From positions 522,433 through 586,432 of the forward strand of contig JARKOC010000177.1 in assembly GCA_029975915.1 (NCBI GenBank): a stretch of 64,000 nt of DNA. The letters are read 5' to 3'. This stretch comes from Bryobacteraceae bacterium. Its GTDB lineage: Bacteria > Acidobacteriota > Terriglobia > Bryobacterales > Bryobacteraceae. This document shows, piece after piece, positions 42,382 through 51,612 of this stretch (its first letter is position 1; every line of letters begins with the position of its first letter). The translations under genes and the position numbers were made by a program. The notes beneath the pieces are model-generated. The model had not been told where the DNA came from. It saw only the letters and a list, made by a program, of their open reading frames with translations, and did not search any database.

Positions 42382-43843
42382 GAATAGCCTCGGGAAGATG
42401 CCGCAGCAGATCTGTGGCGGTGACACACTGCTCGGTCAACTGCCGGGCTGCCAATTCGCCTGCCCGGCCGTGGAGCCAAACGGCGGCCATAATCGCACCT
42501 TCTACTTGTGCGGGGTGCTGCGCCAGAAGTCCAGCGATGAGTCCGGTGAGGATGTCGCCGCTGCCCGCCGTCGCCATGGCTGGGGTTCCCGTCGGGTTAA
42601 TGTACAACCTTCCGTCAGGCATCGCGATGAGCGTGCGCTGCCCCTTGAGAACTACGATGCAACGGCTGCGTGCAGCGAGCGCCAAGGCCGCGCCAGCACG
42701 GTCCTGCTGGATCTGATTCACTGTGGTTCCAACAAGCCGCGCCATCTCGCCCGGATGAGGCGTGAGGACGCGCATCGCATCCGGCGCACCGAACTCTGTT
42801 CCAGCGAGCGCATTCAGGCCATCGGCGTCCACCACCATGGGCAGCGCAGCTTCGGCGAACATCCTCTGGGCCAGCTCGACGCTCTCCTTCGTCCCTCCCA
42901 GTCCCGGCCCGATTGCGACGATGTCCTGGCGGATCGGTTGGTCCAATCCGGTACTCAACGGTTGCGTCATGAGTTCCGGAGCCAGTGCGGTCACGGCCGG
43001 ACGCTCACGTTCGTCGCAAGCCACGGTCACCAGCCCTGCGCCGGCGCGCAGTGAAGCATACCCGGCCATCGCCGCTGCGCCGCCCTTCCCGGCGGCCCCG
43101 CCGACGATGAGCACGTGCCCAAAGCAGCCCTTGTGCGCTCCCCTATCCCGGTCCTCGAACAGGCGTGCGAACATCGAGCGCTCGACAAAATGGACATGGA
43201 ACGCTTCGTCGTCCTCAATCCACTTTGGTGGCGTTCCGATCGCGGCAACGATGAGTTCTCCAACGGCGTCGCACGCTGGCGGCATGACCTGATCCAGCTT
43301 TGGAGCAGTGAACGTCACGGTAGCCACCGGCCGGGTGTGCTCGCCGCCGCCGAGGCCGGAAGGGATGTCCACCGCCACCACCGTCGCGCCCGGGAACCCA
43401 TGGTTGATCTCACGGATCATTTCGAGCGCCAGCCCGGATGCCTCGCCTTTGAGTCCAGTGCCCAATACTGCGTCAATCACCAGTGTCGCTGCACGCAGGC
43501 GGGGCTCGACACTGCCGTGAACTTGGATGCCATGCTCCGTCAGCAAGCGGAAGTTCACCGCAGCGCACGGACTCAACTCGGCCTCGCCCCATGGCAGCAC
43601 GACATCGATCGTGGCCGGATGATGGACCATTGCCAATTGGCGCGCAATGACCAAACCGTCGCCGCCGTTGTTTCCTTTTCCGCAAAGAACAACAATCCGG
43701 TGCCGTGCGAGAGGGGCGAAACGCGCGGCCAGGAACTCGGTCACGCGGCACCCAGCGTTCTCCATCAGAACCAGTTCCGGCACGCCGAAGCCGATCGTTC
43801 TGCGGTCGATCGCCCTCATCTGTTCCGCGGTCAGGACTTTCAT
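42353..43843 (-). CDS. nnr: Bifunctional NAD(P)H-hydrate repair enzyme (epimerase/dehydratase)
   Basis: 496 residues, the full bifunctional length. The N-terminal epimerase domain has MENAGCRVTEFL and VVLCGKGNNGGDGLVIARQL. The C-terminal ADP-dependent dehydratase (ribokinase-like) has VVDADGLNAL, LTPHPGEMARLVG and ATAGSGDILTGLIAGLLAQ. It repairs damaged NADHX and NADPHX in the cytoplasm. It starts three bases after the stop of the channel protein gene and overlaps tsaE. Confidence 0.95.
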   Translation of the reverse strand: MKVLTAEQMRAIDRRTIGFGVPELVLMENAGCRVTEFLAARFAPLARHRIVVLCGKGNNGGDGLVIARQLAMVHHPATIDVVLPWGEAELSPCAAVNFRLLTEHGIQVHGSVEPRLRAATLVIDAVLGTGLKGEASGLALEMIREINHGFPGATVVAVDIPSGLGGGEHTRPVATVTFTAPKLDQVMPPACDAVGELIVAAIGTPPKWIEDDEAFHVHFVERSMFARLFEDRDRGAHKGCFGHVLIVGGAAGKGGAAAMAGYASLRAGAGLVTVACDERERPAVTALAPELMTQPLSTGLDQPIRQDIVAIGPGLGGTKESVELAQRMFAEAALPMVVDADGLNALAGTEFGAPDAMRVLTPHPGEMARLVGTTVNQIQQDRAGAALALAARSRCIVVLKGQRTLIAMPDGRLYINPTGTPAMATAGSGDILTGLIAGLLAQHPAQVEGAIMAAVWLHGRAGELAARQLTEQCVTATDLLRHLPEAIRETRDLQDQ

Positions 43844-43845
43844 CT

Positions 43846-44856
43846 CTACGCCGCTCCTACCCTCTGCTCCAGTTTCCTCAAAGGCTCCTGCTCTCCCATG
43901 ACCACCAGGGAGTCGCCAGCCTCAATCTTGGCCTCGGCGCCTGGGTTGAACATCATTTCGCCGTCCGCCCGGCGGATGGCGAGTACGATGACCTTCAGGT
44001 CTCGCCGGACATTCAGCTCAGCCAATGTCTTTCCCGCCAACCCGCTCCCGGATTCCACCGTCAATTGCTCGATGTCCACCTCCATTCCCAGGGATGAGGT
44101 GGCGAAGTCGAGGAATCGGTAGACGTGCGGTTTCAGTAGCGACTGTGCCAATCGGACCCCGGTCATACGATAAGGCGCCAGCACTTCATCCGCCCCGACT
44201 TGACGCATCTTCCTTTCCGCGTCGTCCTCGGCCGCCCTGGCGGCCACCCTAAGCTTTGCGTTCAGCGATTTCGCGGATATGACGGCAAACAGGTTGTCGG
44301 CATCCGTGGCCAGCGCGGCGACCATGCCAGCCGCACGCTCCACGCCCGCTTCGCGGAGGGTGTCGTCATGGGTGGAATCACCGGCCATCGCCAGGAAACC
44401 AAGTTTGAGCGCCAATTCAACGCGGTCGTCGCGGCGGTCAATCACCACCACGATCGATCCTCCGTTCTTCAGTTCCGCCGCCGCCCCCCGTCCAACCCGC
44501 CCAAAGCCGCAAACGATGTAATGGTTTGATGCTTTTTCGATCATCCTCTTGGCCCGCCTCCGGCCGATCACATTGCCAAACTGGTTCTCGATGGCCGCTT
44601 GGGTCATCATCCCTATGGTCACGAGCAACAGGCTGACGCTGGCGGCCAGGTATAACATGTTGAACACACGGCCCGCAGGCGAAAGCGCGTGAATCTCCAT
44701 GTAGCCCACCGTGGTCATGGTTGTGGCCGCCATGTAGAGCGCATCCAGCCACGGATAGCCTTCGATCAGAACATATCCCGTCGAACCCGCCCCTATGACC
44801 GCGGCAATCGCGATCAGGAGTATGCCAATTCGCTTGGGCAGTTCCAACGGGCTCAC
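43846..44856 (-). CDS. Potassium-channel-like protein with RCK (TrkA-N/TrkA-C) domains and variant filter
   Basis: 336 residues. Two transmembrane helices (about 9-31 and 62-85) flank a pore loop. The selectivity filter reads TTVGYMEIHALSP: Met53 stands where K+ channels have the last glycine of TVGYG. The RCK domain starts at NHYIVCGFGRVGRGAAAEL with a dinucleotide-binding motif and ends near 230. A TrkA-C domain occupies about 255-330. The layout is that of MthK-type ligand-gated channels. The filter change leaves ion selectivity in doubt. The start overlaps the SpoIIE-type phosphatase stop (ATGA). Confidence 0.86.
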   Translation of the reverse strand: MSPLELPKRIGILLIAIAAVIGAGSTGYVLIEGYPWLDALYMAATTMTTVGYMEIHALSPAGRVFNMLYLAASVSLLLVTIGMMTQAAIENQFGNVIGRRRAKRMIEKASNHYIVCGFGRVGRGAAAELKNGGSIVVVIDRRDDRVELALKLGFLAMAGDSTHDDTLREAGVERAAGMVAALATDADNLFAVISAKSLNAKLRVAARAAEDDAERKMRQVGADEVLAPYRMTGVRLAQSLLKPHVYRFLDFATSSLGMEVDIEQLTVESGSGLAGKTLAELNVRRDLKVIVLAIRRADGEMMFNPGAEAKIEAGDSLVVMGEQEPLRKLEQRVGAA

Positions 44857-46826
44857 CTCTTACGGGCTACAAGCAGCGTCATGTCATCCTGCAACTCGGG
44901 CGAGGCCGTCCAGTCACTCACAGCGCGAACCACGGCGTCGGCTACTTCTCCTGCCTCTCTCGCGGAATGCGACTTCAGCAGTTCCATCAGCCGCTGCTCG
45001 CCGAACATCTCGCCATACTCATTTTCAGGCTCGGTGATACCGTCGGTGTAACAGACCAGCAGGTCACCACTCTCAAGCTTCAACCGGCTTTCCTCGTAAG
45101 GTACGTCCGGGAAGGCGCCGACAACTGTTCCGTTCACTTCGCAAGTCAGCACCTCGCCACCCCGCACCAGCAGCGGCGGCAAATGCCCTGCGTTGGTATA
45201 GCTGAGGGTTTCGGTTTCGTCGTCATAGATGGAGAAGAAAAATGTCGCATACTTCTCGGGTGACGTCGATGCGTAGAGGTGCTGGTTGAGGTTTGCCATG
45301 AGCCGCGCGGTGGAGATGTGGGCTTCGCCGTCACCGTTGCTTGATCGCTCCATCATTTCGGCGCAGTGCCTCAATTGGCTCCGCATCGCCGATTGCAACG
45401 TTGCCATGAGCAGCGCCGCGGAAATTCCCTTGCCGGCCACGTCGCCAATGGCCACTGCCAGCCTGTGCCCGCCCAGCCGCTGATAGTCGAAGTAGTCGCC
45501 CGAGACGAGCCTTGCCGCGCGGCAGACGCTGGCAAGTTCCAACCCGCCCAGCCTTGGCGTTTCCTTCGGATGAAGCTGTGCCTGCACTTCGCGGGCGATC
45601 TCGAGTTCGGCCTGCAGGCGCTGCCGCTCTTTCTCCGATTTCAGCAGCCTGTCCAAGTTTTCGGCCATGGAGTTAAAACTCCTGCCCAGCTCCGCTAACT
45701 GATCATTTCCCTTCACCTCTATCCTGTGGGCCAGATCTCCGGCGCGAATCCGGTTGGTCCCCTGATACAGGTTGTGTACCGCCTCCGTGATTGTGCGGGT
45801 CATTGAGACTCCGACGAAGCTCGCCAGCACGATCAGTACCACCGAACTGACTCCAAGCAGAATCACGATCTCCAGCAAAAGTTGCTGATCGCGCCAGCTC
45901 CTCTGGTTGAATAGCAGGTTCAAGATGCCCGAAACGCGCGTTCTCATGCCCAGGACCGCTACCTCACGGGCGTTCGGGTCATCCCAAACTGCAACCGGGA
46001 CCGTGGCTCCATAGGTAATAGGCATGTCAAAAATGTTGGCCGCTTCAGGAACCACACCTGGCGGGACAGCCGGCTCCCCCGGCAGACTCCCGTAGATGCG
46101 GACCGGCTGGGCTTGTTTCTCTCCTCCGCCCATGTAGCTGCGCAGAGTGATGTCGCCCAGGTTCGGAACAAGTCCGAGGAGAAACGATCGCGTGATCGGC
46201 GCCACGACGAGAACCTCCACCGGCGCGTCTACGTGTGACCAAATGTGGAAGTGGCTGTCCTTGACCAGCACGCCCGAGGTCTGCGGCCACTTCAGCCGCA
46301 AAGCCTCCAGCGTGGACTCCGGGGGGAACCGGATCTCGCCGCCACGTTCGTCGCGGACGAGAATCTCAAGGCCCGGGTAGCGCTCACGGAACAGCAAACC
46401 GGTTCGCCGAACCGCCTCGGCGCGCGATTGCGCCTGAACTTTAGAGAGACTGACAGCGGCCGTTTGCATCACCCCGACGCGCCGCTCAAGCTCAGCATTC
46501 AGTAGGTATGCCCCGACTTGGCTTGAAAGCGCCCATGCCCCCAACTGAGCGAAGAATGCCAGCAGCACCACGGGCACGACAGCGATAAACAGATAGGTGA
46601 CAAGCAGCCGGTCACGCAGCCTCCAGATCGCCCGGCGCATCCCGAGCAACCCCAGTCTTCCAAGAACCAGCAGGCCCGACAGAATGCTTACGGCGCCGAC
46701 CAGGATCTTCAGCCCTGGCCTGAATCCCGACCATTGCAGTAGAGCAAGCAGGCCGAGAGATCCGAGGAAGACGCTCTCAAGCCATCCCAGTTTCCAACCG
46801 GCGTTTTTCGCTCCAAGCTTCGCCAT
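44853..46826 (-). CDS. Membrane PP2C-type (SpoIIE-like) serine phosphatase with HAMP domain
   Basis: 657 residues. Two or three hydrophobic helices near 15-65 and 75-105 lead into an extracytoplasmic sensor region (about 110-310), then another helix near 325-345. HAMP-like sequence follows (TRTITEAVHNLYQGTNRIRAGD ... RSFNSMAENLDRLL split in two stretches), then a coiled-coil linker. The phosphatase domain (about 425-657) has VSGDYFDYQRL, VAIGDVAGKGISAALLMATL and the terminal DDMTLLVARKR. Such RsbU/SpoIIE-type enzymes dephosphorylate anti-sigma-antagonist proteins. No STAS or anti-sigma gene is adjacent. Confidence 0.9.
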   Translation of the reverse strand: MAKLGAKNAGWKLGWLESVFLGSLGLLALLQWSGFRPGLKILVGAVSILSGLLVLGRLGLLGMRRAIWRLRDRLLVTYLFIAVVPVVLLAFFAQLGAWALSSQVGAYLLNAELERRVGVMQTAAVSLSKVQAQSRAEAVRRTGLLFRERYPGLEILVRDERGGEIRFPPESTLEALRLKWPQTSGVLVKDSHFHIWSHVDAPVEVLVVAPITRSFLLGLVPNLGDITLRSYMGGGEKQAQPVRIYGSLPGEPAVPPGVVPEAANIFDMPITYGATVPVAVWDDPNAREVAVLGMRTRVSGILNLLFNQRSWRDQQLLLEIVILLGVSSVVLIVLASFVGVSMTRTITEAVHNLYQGTNRIRAGDLAHRIEVKGNDQLAELGRSFNSMAENLDRLLKSEKERQRLQAELEIAREVQAQLHPKETPRLGGLELASVCRAARLVSGDYFDYQRLGGHRLAVAIGDVAGKGISAALLMATLQSAMRSQLRHCAEMMERSSNGDGEAHISTARLMANLNQHLYASTSPEKYATFFFSIYDDETETLSYTNAGHLPPLLVRGGEVLTCEVNGTVVGAFPDVPYEESRLKLESGDLLVCYTDGITEPENEYGEMFGEQRLMELLKSHSAREAGEVADAVVRAVSDWTASPELQDDMTLLVARKR

Positions 46827-46842
46827 GCAATGAGAGGGTGCG

Positions 46843-47631
46843 CTAGATCCTCGAACGCGCGATGTCGGGAAGTTCTTCAGCGGCCCTGACCTGATGGGGC
46901 TGCAGATAATTCTCCAGGAGGAATGGCTTCAGAATGGCCATGGCATCTTCCGGCGTGTCGGCGAATTCGAACAGGTCCAGGTCTTCCACTCCGATCATTC
47001 CGTGTTTCAGCAGCGCGTCGAAATTGAGCACTTCGCGCCAGAATTCCCGGCCATAGAGAACGATCTTGATCTTCTTCTCCAGCTTCTGCGTTTGGGTCAG
47101 CGTCAGAATCTCGGACAATTCATCCAGCGTTCCGAATCCGCCTGGAAACACAACAAGCGCCTTGGCCAGGTATGCGAACCAGAACTTCCGCATGAAGAAA
47201 TAGTGGAATTCGAAATTGAGGTCTGGCGTGATGTGGGGATTGGGAAACTGCTCAAACGGCAGTGCGATGTTGAATCCTATCGACAGCCCTCCGGCGTCGT
47301 TTGCGCCGCGGTTGGCTGCCTCCATGATTCCTGGTCCTCCGCCAGTGCAAACGACAAAGCGGCGTGTCGGCGGCTCAAGGGAGTCGCTCCACAAAGTCAC
47401 CTGCCGTGACAACTCCCGCGCCTCGGAGTAGTACCTCGCCATTGGCCCCTGCTCGCGAATGCGGGCTGAACCAAAGAAAACCACTGTATCCCTAATCTGG
47501 TGGTGCCCTAGCCTGTCGAGCGGCTCGAAGTACTCGGAGAGAATACGGAGGCTTCTCGCCGACCACCCTTTAAGAAACTCCTCGTTCCGGTACGCCAGCG
47601 GCGCGCGCGCCAGCCCAACTCGGTCACTCAT
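46843..47631 (-). CDS. LOG-family protein (TIGR00730, Rossmann fold)
   Basis: 262 residues. The LOG hallmark PGGFGTLDELSEILTLTQ is intact, and the upstream VCTGGGPGIMEAANRGA forms the nucleotide-binding loop. Family members cleave cytokinin or nucleoside 5'-monophosphates to the free base and ribose 5-phosphate. The length and the long N-terminus fit the larger bacterial LOG type. Its start overlaps the lpxD stop, so it is co-translated with lpxD. Confidence 0.88.
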   Translation of the reverse strand: MSDRVGLARAPLAYRNEEFLKGWSARSLRILSEYFEPLDRLGHHQIRDTVVFFGSARIREQGPMARYYSEARELSRQVTLWSDSLEPPTRRFVVCTGGGPGIMEAANRGANDAGGLSIGFNIALPFEQFPNPHITPDLNFEFHYFFMRKFWFAYLAKALVVFPGGFGTLDELSEILTLTQTQKLEKKIKIVLYGREFWREVLNFDALLKHGMIGVEDLDLFEFADTPEDAMAILKPFLLENYLQPHQVRAAEELPDIARSRI

Positions 47632-48665
47632 TACTCCTCCTCGGACAGCTGATTTTCCAAAGCCGACAAACGCTTCTCCAATTGTCGCATCGCCCGCACC
47701 ATGTCAGGCAGCTTTGGGAATGCAGCCACGGCGCGCCGCCATGTAGCCGCATCAAACGCAGGAGATCCCGACATCACCGCGCCGGCCTCGATGTCGCCGC
47801 CAATCCCGCTCTGCGCATACACTACCGCATTTTCGTGGATCGTGAGATGGCCGCTTACGCCAACCTGCCCCGCCAGCAATACATCATTCTTCAAGACTGT
47901 GCTTCCCGCCAGACCCGTCTGTGAGCAGATGATGCTTCTCTCGCCCACATCGCACGCATGACCAACCTGAACCATACTGTCCAGCTTGGCCCCTGCGCGT
48001 ATCCTGGTCTCGCCAACGGTCGCCCGGTCAACGTTGCTCATGCTTTGTATCTCGACGTCATCTTCGATGACCACCGGCCCTGATTGAACGATCTTGTAAT
48101 GGCTTCCGTCGGCCCGCTTCGCGAAGCCATACCCATCGGCTCCGACCACGACGTTGTTCTGTAGAATCACCCTGTCTCCGATCCGCGTCCCCTCACGAAC
48201 ACAGACTCCGGAGTGGGCTGTGAAATCGTCGCCAATCTGACAACCGTCGTAAATCACCACGTGAGGATACAGCACCGCGCCGCGCCCGATCCGCACGCCG
48301 GCGCCGATCACGCAATAGGCGCCGATGCTGGCCTCCGGCCCGACCTCGGATGACGGGTGTACGACCGCAGTCGGGTGGACTCCCAAGTCTGGACGCGGCG
48401 GTTGGTAGAACTGCTCCAGCGCTCGGGCAAAATCCAGGTACGGATTTTCGGACAATAACGCCGGCAGGCCGACTTCGCCGGCCGTCTCGTGGATGATAAT
48501 CGCACCCGCCTTGGTGTCTTTCAGCTTGTGGGCGTACTTCGGGTTCGCAAGGAACGTGATCTGCGTGGAGGTTGCGTGCTCCATCCCGGATACGCCCGTG
48601 ATCTCAACTTCACCGTCGCCGCGCAAGGCGCAGCCGATGCGCTCAGCCAGTTCTTTGAGCTTCAT
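47631..48665 (-). CDS. lpxD: UDP-3-O-acylglucosamine N-acyltransferase LpxD
   Basis: 344 residues, a normal LpxD length. The uridine-binding N-terminal domain (about 1-100) has ITFLANPKYAHKLKDTKAGA. The hexapeptide-repeat beta-helix follows with HPTAVVHPSSEVGPEASIGAYC and MVQVGHACDVGE, in which the His is catalytic. A coiled C-terminus (MRQLEKRLSALENQL) closes it. It adds the second acyl chain in lipid A synthesis. In this genome it lies 31 kb from fabZ-lpxA, which is an unusual split. Confidence 0.95.
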   Translation of the reverse strand: MKLKELAERIGCALRGDGEVEITGVSGMEHATSTQITFLANPKYAHKLKDTKAGAIIIHETAGEVGLPALLSENPYLDFARALEQFYQPPRPDLGVHPTAVVHPSSEVGPEASIGAYCVIGAGVRIGRGAVLYPHVVIYDGCQIGDDFTAHSGVCVREGTRIGDRVILQNNVVVGADGYGFAKRADGSHYKIVQSGPVVIEDDVEIQSMSNVDRATVGETRIRAGAKLDSMVQVGHACDVGERSIICSQTGLAGSTVLKNDVLLAGQVGVSGHLTIHENAVVYAQSGIGGDIEAGAVMSGSPAFDAATWRRAVAAFPKLPDMVRAMRQLEKRLSALENQLSEEE

Positions 48666-48795
48666 TCGAAGTCAGGTTATCCAATCGCGTGGGCCGGCGG
48701 GAGGTCATCCGGGACGTCTGCCGGGCCGGAGGCCCGCAGCGCCGTTCCAGGCCAGTTCACTGGTTGGCATTGAGAGGACGGTAAACTGAGAATTC

Positions 48796-51612
48796 ATGAG
48801 TGGTTTCCCGGCTTCCAGCCTCGCAATCCTCGCCGCTTCCGGATTTGCCCTTTGTTTCGGCGCCGACACGCAACAAAGCGAAACGCAGGATCTGCGGCGG
48901 GCAGTAGAGGAGTTCAAAGTCCAGACCCGGAATTTGGGCCTTCGCCAGGATGCGCCCAAGCGGGGCAGGTCTGCTCAACGGAGCATTCAGTTCCACGGCC
49001 GCCTCTTCAACAATTTCCGCAACGACTTCCTCGATGCCACGCCCCATGACGTCAAACAGCGCGGCGGCGACAAGAATATCCTTCGGAGAAACCAGTTCGG
49101 CTTCAACCTGTCCGGGCCCCTGGTTGTTCCAAAGATCTACGACGGCTCCCGCAAGACCTTTTTCTCTATCAGCTATGAGGGCATGCGCGAAAAGATAGGC
49201 CGGTCCTATCTCCGCACAATCCCGCTTGTCGCGGAGCGGGGCGGCGATTTTGGCAGGAGCGTTGATGCCAACGGAGAACTCCTGCGCATCTTCGACCCCG
49301 CGTCCACGCGTCCGAATCCCGACTTCGATCCAGCCGCCAGCGTATCGGAATCCAACCTTCAGTACCTTCGAGACCCATTCCCCTCAAACCGAATCCCCTC
49401 AGCGAGAATCGACCCAGTCGCCTCGGCCCTCGCCAACTATTACCCCGACCCGAATTCCAATGCCGGCCCGTTTGACAGGAACAATCTGTTCGTCTTCTCG
49501 CCTGAGACAAATCAGGCCAACGGAATGATCCTCAAGGTGGACCACACCTTCATGCTCAAGCATCGACTCGCCGTGACGTCTTCCTTCACAAACGGCCTCG
49601 AAACAGCGGCTCGCTTCTTCGACAACCCAGCCAATCCCGGGCCCGCCGACCGCAAATATTCCAACCGGCGCATAGCCGTCGAGCATATCCTCACTCTCTC
49701 GCCTCAAAGCGCCAACACTCTCACGGCTGACGCCTCCAGCGATATCTCCGACACAAGCTCAGATGCCGGAGGATATCCGGAACAACTCGGCATCTCCGGC
49801 GTGCCTGGCGAGACGTTTCCGTATGTGATCATCGACGGCTACCTTGGCCTTGGCCGGGCCAACCCCATCGCTCGCCACGCCCGCCACTACTTCACCTTCA
49901 CCGACGCCTTCTCGCTCCGTCGCGGCAAACACAATCTACGTGCCGTCAGCCAGTTTGCGCGCTATCGCGCCAATACCTCATTGCCGCAATTCCCTTCCGG
50001 ATACTTCCAGTTCGGCACTGGGCTCACGTCCCTGCCGGGGATCGTCAACACAGGCAAGGGATTCGCGACCATGCTCCTTGGCCTCCCCCGTTATGTTGAA
50101 GTCAGCTACACGCCGTCTCCCTCTTACTGGCGGATCTGGCGGGGGCTGATCGCATTCAGCGACAACTGGGAAGTTCGACCGGGGTTGAACTTGTCGTTCA
50201 GTCTGAGCACCGAGATATCGGCCCCAAGGACGGAACGTTACAACCGGATGTCGACGGTTGACTTTGACGCCTTCAACCCGGCAAGCGGTACAAGGGGAGC
50301 CCTCATCTTCGCCGGGAGGGGCGGCGCCGGCCGGGCATTCCAGTCCCTCCAGGCGAGGCCACAGCCTTCATTTTCGCTCGCGTGGAATCCCGGGGGTAAT
50401 CAAAAAGCCGTCCTGCGGTACTCAATCGGAATGAGTTACTCAAACTACGCGTTCCCCAATGGCCAGTGGGGAACGCAAGGCTTCAACGGCTACTCGACAT
50501 TCTTTTCTCAAAACTCCCAACTCGATTCGCCGATCGTGCTCGCCAACGGCGTACCGGCGCCAGCATACCCAGCACCCGATCTGCGACCTGAGGCTGCGAA
50601 CCAGACGTCCGCTGATCTCAACGACCGGAGTGGCACTCTCCCGCGGTACTTCTCATCTGGACTCTCCTACGAACGCGAGCTCCCGTTCTCAATCGTTCTT
50701 ACGGGCGCTGCTTCGATCGCCTCGGGCATCAACCTTTTTGTCGGTAACAGCGCCATCAGCCCCAATGCAGTACATCCTGACAATCTGGTCTATCGCGATC
50801 GACTCAATGACGAGACTTTCATCCGCCAACTCCGCCCATACCCCCAGTACCTGCGCTTCGATGTGAACGGCCTCTGGGCCGGCGGGCGCTACCGGCGTAC
50901 CGCCGCATCCCTGCGCGCCGAGAAACGCACTTCCCAAGGTCTCTCGCTTTCTGCGAACGCCGAATTCAGCCGCCAGTTCGACGACTACTCGGGACCTTAC
51001 GGCAAACAAGATTTTTTCAACGCCGACAACGAATGGAGTCTGTCGGCATGGAACAATCCGGTGCGGCTGTCCCTGAGCTATATGTATGAACTCCCGTTCG
51101 GGGTCGGAAAGTCGTGGTTCGCCTTTCAGGACTGGCGGCGCTGGGTCATCAATGGTTGGTCGGTCTCAGGCATCAGTTCCATTTCGTCGGGCGAGCCCTT
51201 GGCATTACACCCGATGTTCAACAACACGGGCAACGTAATTCAGGCCCTCCGTGTCAATACAGTCGACGGGGTGGACCCCTCCGTCCGCAACCCTTCGCCC
51301 GACCGCTGGTTCAATACCGATGCCTTCAGCCATCCGGCTGACTTCACACTCGGGAATGGCCCCCGCACGCACCCCACTCTCCGCAACCCCTCCACTCAAA
51401 GCCACGACCTCTCCCTGGCCAAACGATTCGCGATAGACCAGGAGCGGGCCTTCGAATTTAATGCTTCGGCCTTCAATTTCGTCAACTTCGGAAATTGGAA
51501 CGACCCCGACACCATCATCGGAACTTCGGATTCGCCAAACGCCAACGCCGGCAAGATCATTGGCTCCCGGGGCGGACGCGTCATCCAACTTGGGCTCCGG
51601 TTCAGCTTCTGA
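48796..51612 (+). CDS. Oar-like outer-membrane beta-barrel protein lacking carboxypeptidase-like and plug domains
   Basis: 938 residues with a signal peptide (LAILAASGFALCFGA). After a short linker the sequence enters directly at the segment equivalent to the barrel of Oar/TonB-dependent receptor-like proteins: GRLFNNFRNDFLDATP, LRRNQFGFNLSGPLVVP and KTFFSISYEGMREKIG. Typical barrel features follow (DPASTRPNPDFDP, FPSNRIPSARIDPVASAL, VDHTFMLKHRLAVTSS), and it ends in an aromatic LGLRFSF, as outer-membrane strands do. The N-terminal regulatory and plug domains usual for the family are missing. Its stop overlaps the VWFA gene start (TGATG). Confidence 0.85.
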   Translation: MSGFPASSLAILAASGFALCFGADTQQSETQDLRRAVEEFKVQTRNLGLRQDAPKRGRSAQRSIQFHGRLFNNFRNDFLDATPHDVKQRGGDKNILRRNQFGFNLSGPLVVPKIYDGSRKTFFSISYEGMREKIGRSYLRTIPLVAERGGDFGRSVDANGELLRIFDPASTRPNPDFDPAASVSESNLQYLRDPFPSNRIPSARIDPVASALANYYPDPNSNAGPFDRNNLFVFSPETNQANGMILKVDHTFMLKHRLAVTSSFTNGLETAARFFDNPANPGPADRKYSNRRIAVEHILTLSPQSANTLTADASSDISDTSSDAGGYPEQLGISGVPGETFPYVIIDGYLGLGRANPIARHARHYFTFTDAFSLRRGKHNLRAVSQFARYRANTSLPQFPSGYFQFGTGLTSLPGIVNTGKGFATMLLGLPRYVEVSYTPSPSYWRIWRGLIAFSDNWEVRPGLNLSFSLSTEISAPRTERYNRMSTVDFDAFNPASGTRGALIFAGRGGAGRAFQSLQARPQPSFSLAWNPGGNQKAVLRYSIGMSYSNYAFPNGQWGTQGFNGYSTFFSQNSQLDSPIVLANGVPAPAYPAPDLRPEAANQTSADLNDRSGTLPRYFSSGLSYERELPFSIVLTGAASIASGINLFVGNSAISPNAVHPDNLVYRDRLNDETFIRQLRPYPQYLRFDVNGLWAGGRYRRTAASLRAEKRTSQGLSLSANAEFSRQFDDYSGPYGKQDFFNADNEWSLSAWNNPVRLSLSYMYELPFGVGKSWFAFQDWRRWVINGWSVSGISSISSGEPLALHPMFNNTGNVIQALRVNTVDGVDPSVRNPSPDRWFNTDAFSHPADFTLGNGPRTHPTLRNPSTQSHDLSLAKRFAIDQERAFEFNASAFNFVNFGNWNDPDTIIGTSDSPNANAGKIIGSRGGRVIQLGLRFSF

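Noticed and set aside
42381..42426. Extended tsaE start at 42426
   Set aside because: The extra 15 residues lie inside nnr and show no TsaE-like sequence; the GTG at 42381 has a GAGG six bases upstream.
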